Positions 62,401 through 64,000 of a DNA stretch of 64,000 nt are shown piece after piece. Origin of the DNA: Symbiodinium natans (Eukaryota; Sar; Dinophyceae; Suessiales; Symbiodiniaceae). Positions within the stretch are counted from its first letter, which is position 1; each line of letters opens with the position of its first letter. The position numbers were made by a program, and so were the translations under genes. The stretch covers positions 37,501 through 101,500 of the forward strand of contig CAJNDS010001136.1 in the NCBI GenBank assembly GCA_905221605.1, written 5' to 3'. The notes beneath the pieces were generated by a model. The model searched no databases and was not told where the DNA came from. It saw only the letters and a program-made list of their open reading frames with translations.

Positions 62401-62894
62401 GAGCCTTAGGGGGTTTAGGGTTTAGGGCTAGGGTTTAGGGTTTTGGGGCTAGGGTTTAGGGTTTAGGGCTAGGGTTTAGGGTTTCAGGTGAGGGGTTGCG
62501 GGGTTTCTCGGGTTTTGGGGCTTAGGGTGTTGGGGTGCTGCGTGCAGTGCAGGGCGATAGTACGTACGGTTCCCAGGCTTCTTTACAGGGCTTGGATGCG
62601 AGTTTTAGGGTTTAGGGTTTAGGGTTTAGGGTTTAGGGTTTAGGACTGAGGGCGTTTCGGGCTGTCAGAGCTTCATGCGCGCCAAAACCTAAACCCGGAA
62701 CAACCCTGAACCCCGAACCCCGCACCCCTAAACCCTAAACCCAAAACCCTAAACCCTAAACCCTAAACCCTAAACCCCAAAACCTAAACACCGGAAGGCT
62801 TGAACCTTTTCAGCCCCTGGGGCTCTGTTTAGGTCCCCAACCATTTGGGCCGCAGGCTCATCCAGCCTCTGGGGCCCTCCTCCACGTCCTAGTT

Positions 62895-62985
62895 CGGGTT
62901 TAGGGTTTAGGGTTTAGGGTTTAGGGTTTAGGGTTTAGGGTTTAGGGTTTAGGGTTTAGGGTTTTAGGGTTTAGGGCTTATAGCT
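62895..62985 (+). repeat. TTTAGGG array
   Basis: About 12 units. Confidence 0.95.
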
Positions 62986-63100
62986 TGAAACTATTCAAAA
63001 GTCAACAAGGAAGCTCCCCGAAGCTTATCGAAACTTCCCCGGACCTGAACCTTGAACAGGTTCACAAACCCTGGACCCAAAACCCCTGAACCTTACTTGG

Positions 63101-63196
63101 AGGTTCATGGGTACTTATAAGTAGGGTGAGTACTTTTATAACGTCATGGCCTTATTTAGCGTCCTTACAACCCTAATGATAAGTACCCATGAACCT
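63101..63196. mobile_element. foldback element family D
   Basis: Left AGGTTCATGGGTACTTATAA, right ATAAGTACCCATGAACCT: an essentially perfect 18-bp terminal inverted repeat, 96 bp total. Confidence 0.8.
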
Positions 63197-63271
63197 AAAC
63201 CCTAAACCCGACCCCCCTAAACCCCAAACACTAAACCCTAAACCCTAAACCCTAAGCCCTAAGCCCTAAAC

Positions 63272-63316
63272 CGTATCCTTGGGCTCGGAGGACTGCACGC
63301 CGAACGAGATTCAGGT
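63272..63316 (+). CDS. possible exon
   Basis: VSLGSEDCTPNEIQ ending GATTCAG|GTGGCC (GT donor). Preceded by CCCTAAA/CCCTAAG units. Confidence 0.35.
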
Positions 63317-63351
63317 GGCCGCGGCACCTTGCTGAGCTTGGCGGGCTACTG

Positions 63352-63445
63352 TTTGCTTAAGAGCCCCCCGAAAAATGAAGACTAATAATCCCTATCTTAC
63401 CCTTAGAAGGAATAATATTTTGATTTTTGGAGGTTTTTAAGCAAG
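63352..63445. mobile_element. foldback element family C copy 2
   Basis: Left TTTGCTTAAGAGCCCCCCGA, right TTGGAGGTTTTTAAGCAAG; the interior CCCTATCTTACCCTTAGAAG resembles the 19.0-kb copy loosely. About 94 bp. Confidence 0.75.
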
Positions 63446-63699
63446 AAGTAGCGGAGTGTTGGTTTTGGGGGGTTGTGGGCTTCTTCGGCTTACGGGGTTC
63501 AGAGTTTAGGGTTTTGGGGTTTAGGGTTTAGGGTGTAAAATGTTTGTTATTTTCTGGGATTTCGAGTTAAGGGTTTGGGGGTGTAGGGGTCTAGGTTCAG
63601 GATTTGGGGGGGGGGGGGGTCTTTTCCAGTGGGGTTGAGCGTTTGGGGTTCCTCCGAGGTATACATTTTGCTTATCCCCTTTCTGTCTTTCACCTTCCT

Positions 63700-63835
63700 T
63701 TTCACCCTAAACCCTAAACCCTAACCCCAAACCCTAAACCCTAAACCCTAAACCCCAAACCCTAAACCCTAAACCCCAAACCCTAAACCCTAAACCCTAA
63801 ACCCTAAACCCTAAACCCTAAACCCTAAACCCTAA
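63700..63835 (-). repeat. CCCTAAA array
   Basis: About 19 units, with CCCCAAA every third unit on the left half. Confidence 0.95.
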
Positions 63836-63839
63836 TCAG

Positions 63840-63899
63840 CTGCGAGGCGCTTGCTGTCGAGAGGACATGCAGTTCATGCCCTCACCTGCCGCCCGAAAA
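63840..63899 (+). CDS. possible exon
   Basis: CTAATCAG|CTG directly after the array, then LRGACCREDMQFMPSPAARK. Followed at once by a TTTAGGG array of opposite orientation. Confidence 0.35.
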
Positions 63900-64000
63900 G
63901 GGGTGGTTTAGGGTTTAGGGTTTAGGGTTTAGGGTTTAGGGTTTAGGGCCTGAAGCTTGAGCCCTGAAACTCCTGAAACCATGGAGGCAACGCGTGGACG

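Overview
The window is nuclear DNA from a protist alveolate, most likely a dinoflagellate (Symbiodiniaceae-like). Four things point there. TTTAGGG/CCCTAAA telomere-type repeats run through the whole 64 kb in both orientations. The two genes I can name have introns that begin with GC or GA instead of GT, with AG|G at both boundaries. An AT-rich block carries a broken mitochondrial cox1 of apicomplexan/dinoflagellate type. There is no bacterial gene density or operon layout. Almost every long open frame is either a reading of a simple repeat or a random frame in GC-rich DNA; real coding sequence comes as short exons.

Layout. 1-9.1 kb is a minus-strand exon-bearing region full of interstitial telomeric repeats (ITRs). 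It holds a DIS3/RNase II-like gene (2405 to about 1055) and a gene with a conserved NNRRLAALK core (about 9105 to 7705). 9.1-25.9 kb is mostly unique or low-copy DNA with few supportable genes, a few exon candidates, microsatellites, a diverged direct repeat at 14.8-15.3 kb and one foldback element at 19.0 kb. 25.97-27.05 kb is a nuclear copy of mitochondrial cox1 (numt) with frameshifts and in-frame TGA, followed by AT-rich DNA with perfect hairpins. 28.4-29.1 kb is a diverged duplication, 29.4-29.5 kb a foldback and 29.75-30.73 kb a (TAG)n microsatellite of about 1 kb. 32.37-37.16 kb is a MOCS3/UBA4 gene on the plus strand, recognised from eleven exons: an E1-like adenylyltransferase followed by a rhodanese domain, the enzyme that activates URM1 (and in many eukaryotes MOCS2A) for tRNA thiolation and molybdopterin synthesis. 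Two of its introns hold members of a foldback element family and another holds an ITR array. 37.2-64 kb is again ITR-saturated. It contains one intact intronless 204-codon ORF (45660-46274), a CG/CA alternating tract, minisatellites, at least three small foldback families, and about twenty short coding-like islands, mostly plus strand and often bounded by splice-like signals. These look like exons of one or more long genes whose introns have filled with telomeric repeats and small transposons.

The most unusual signals are these: telomeric arrays inserted inside introns and inside foldback elements, in two cases bounded by duplications like target sites; several apparently undescribed MITE-like families; GC/GA-AG introns with the same bases at both ends; and a numt whose TGA codons fall where Trp is expected, as if it preserves pre-editing mitochondrial sequence. 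All assignments were made by eye; no similarity search was run.
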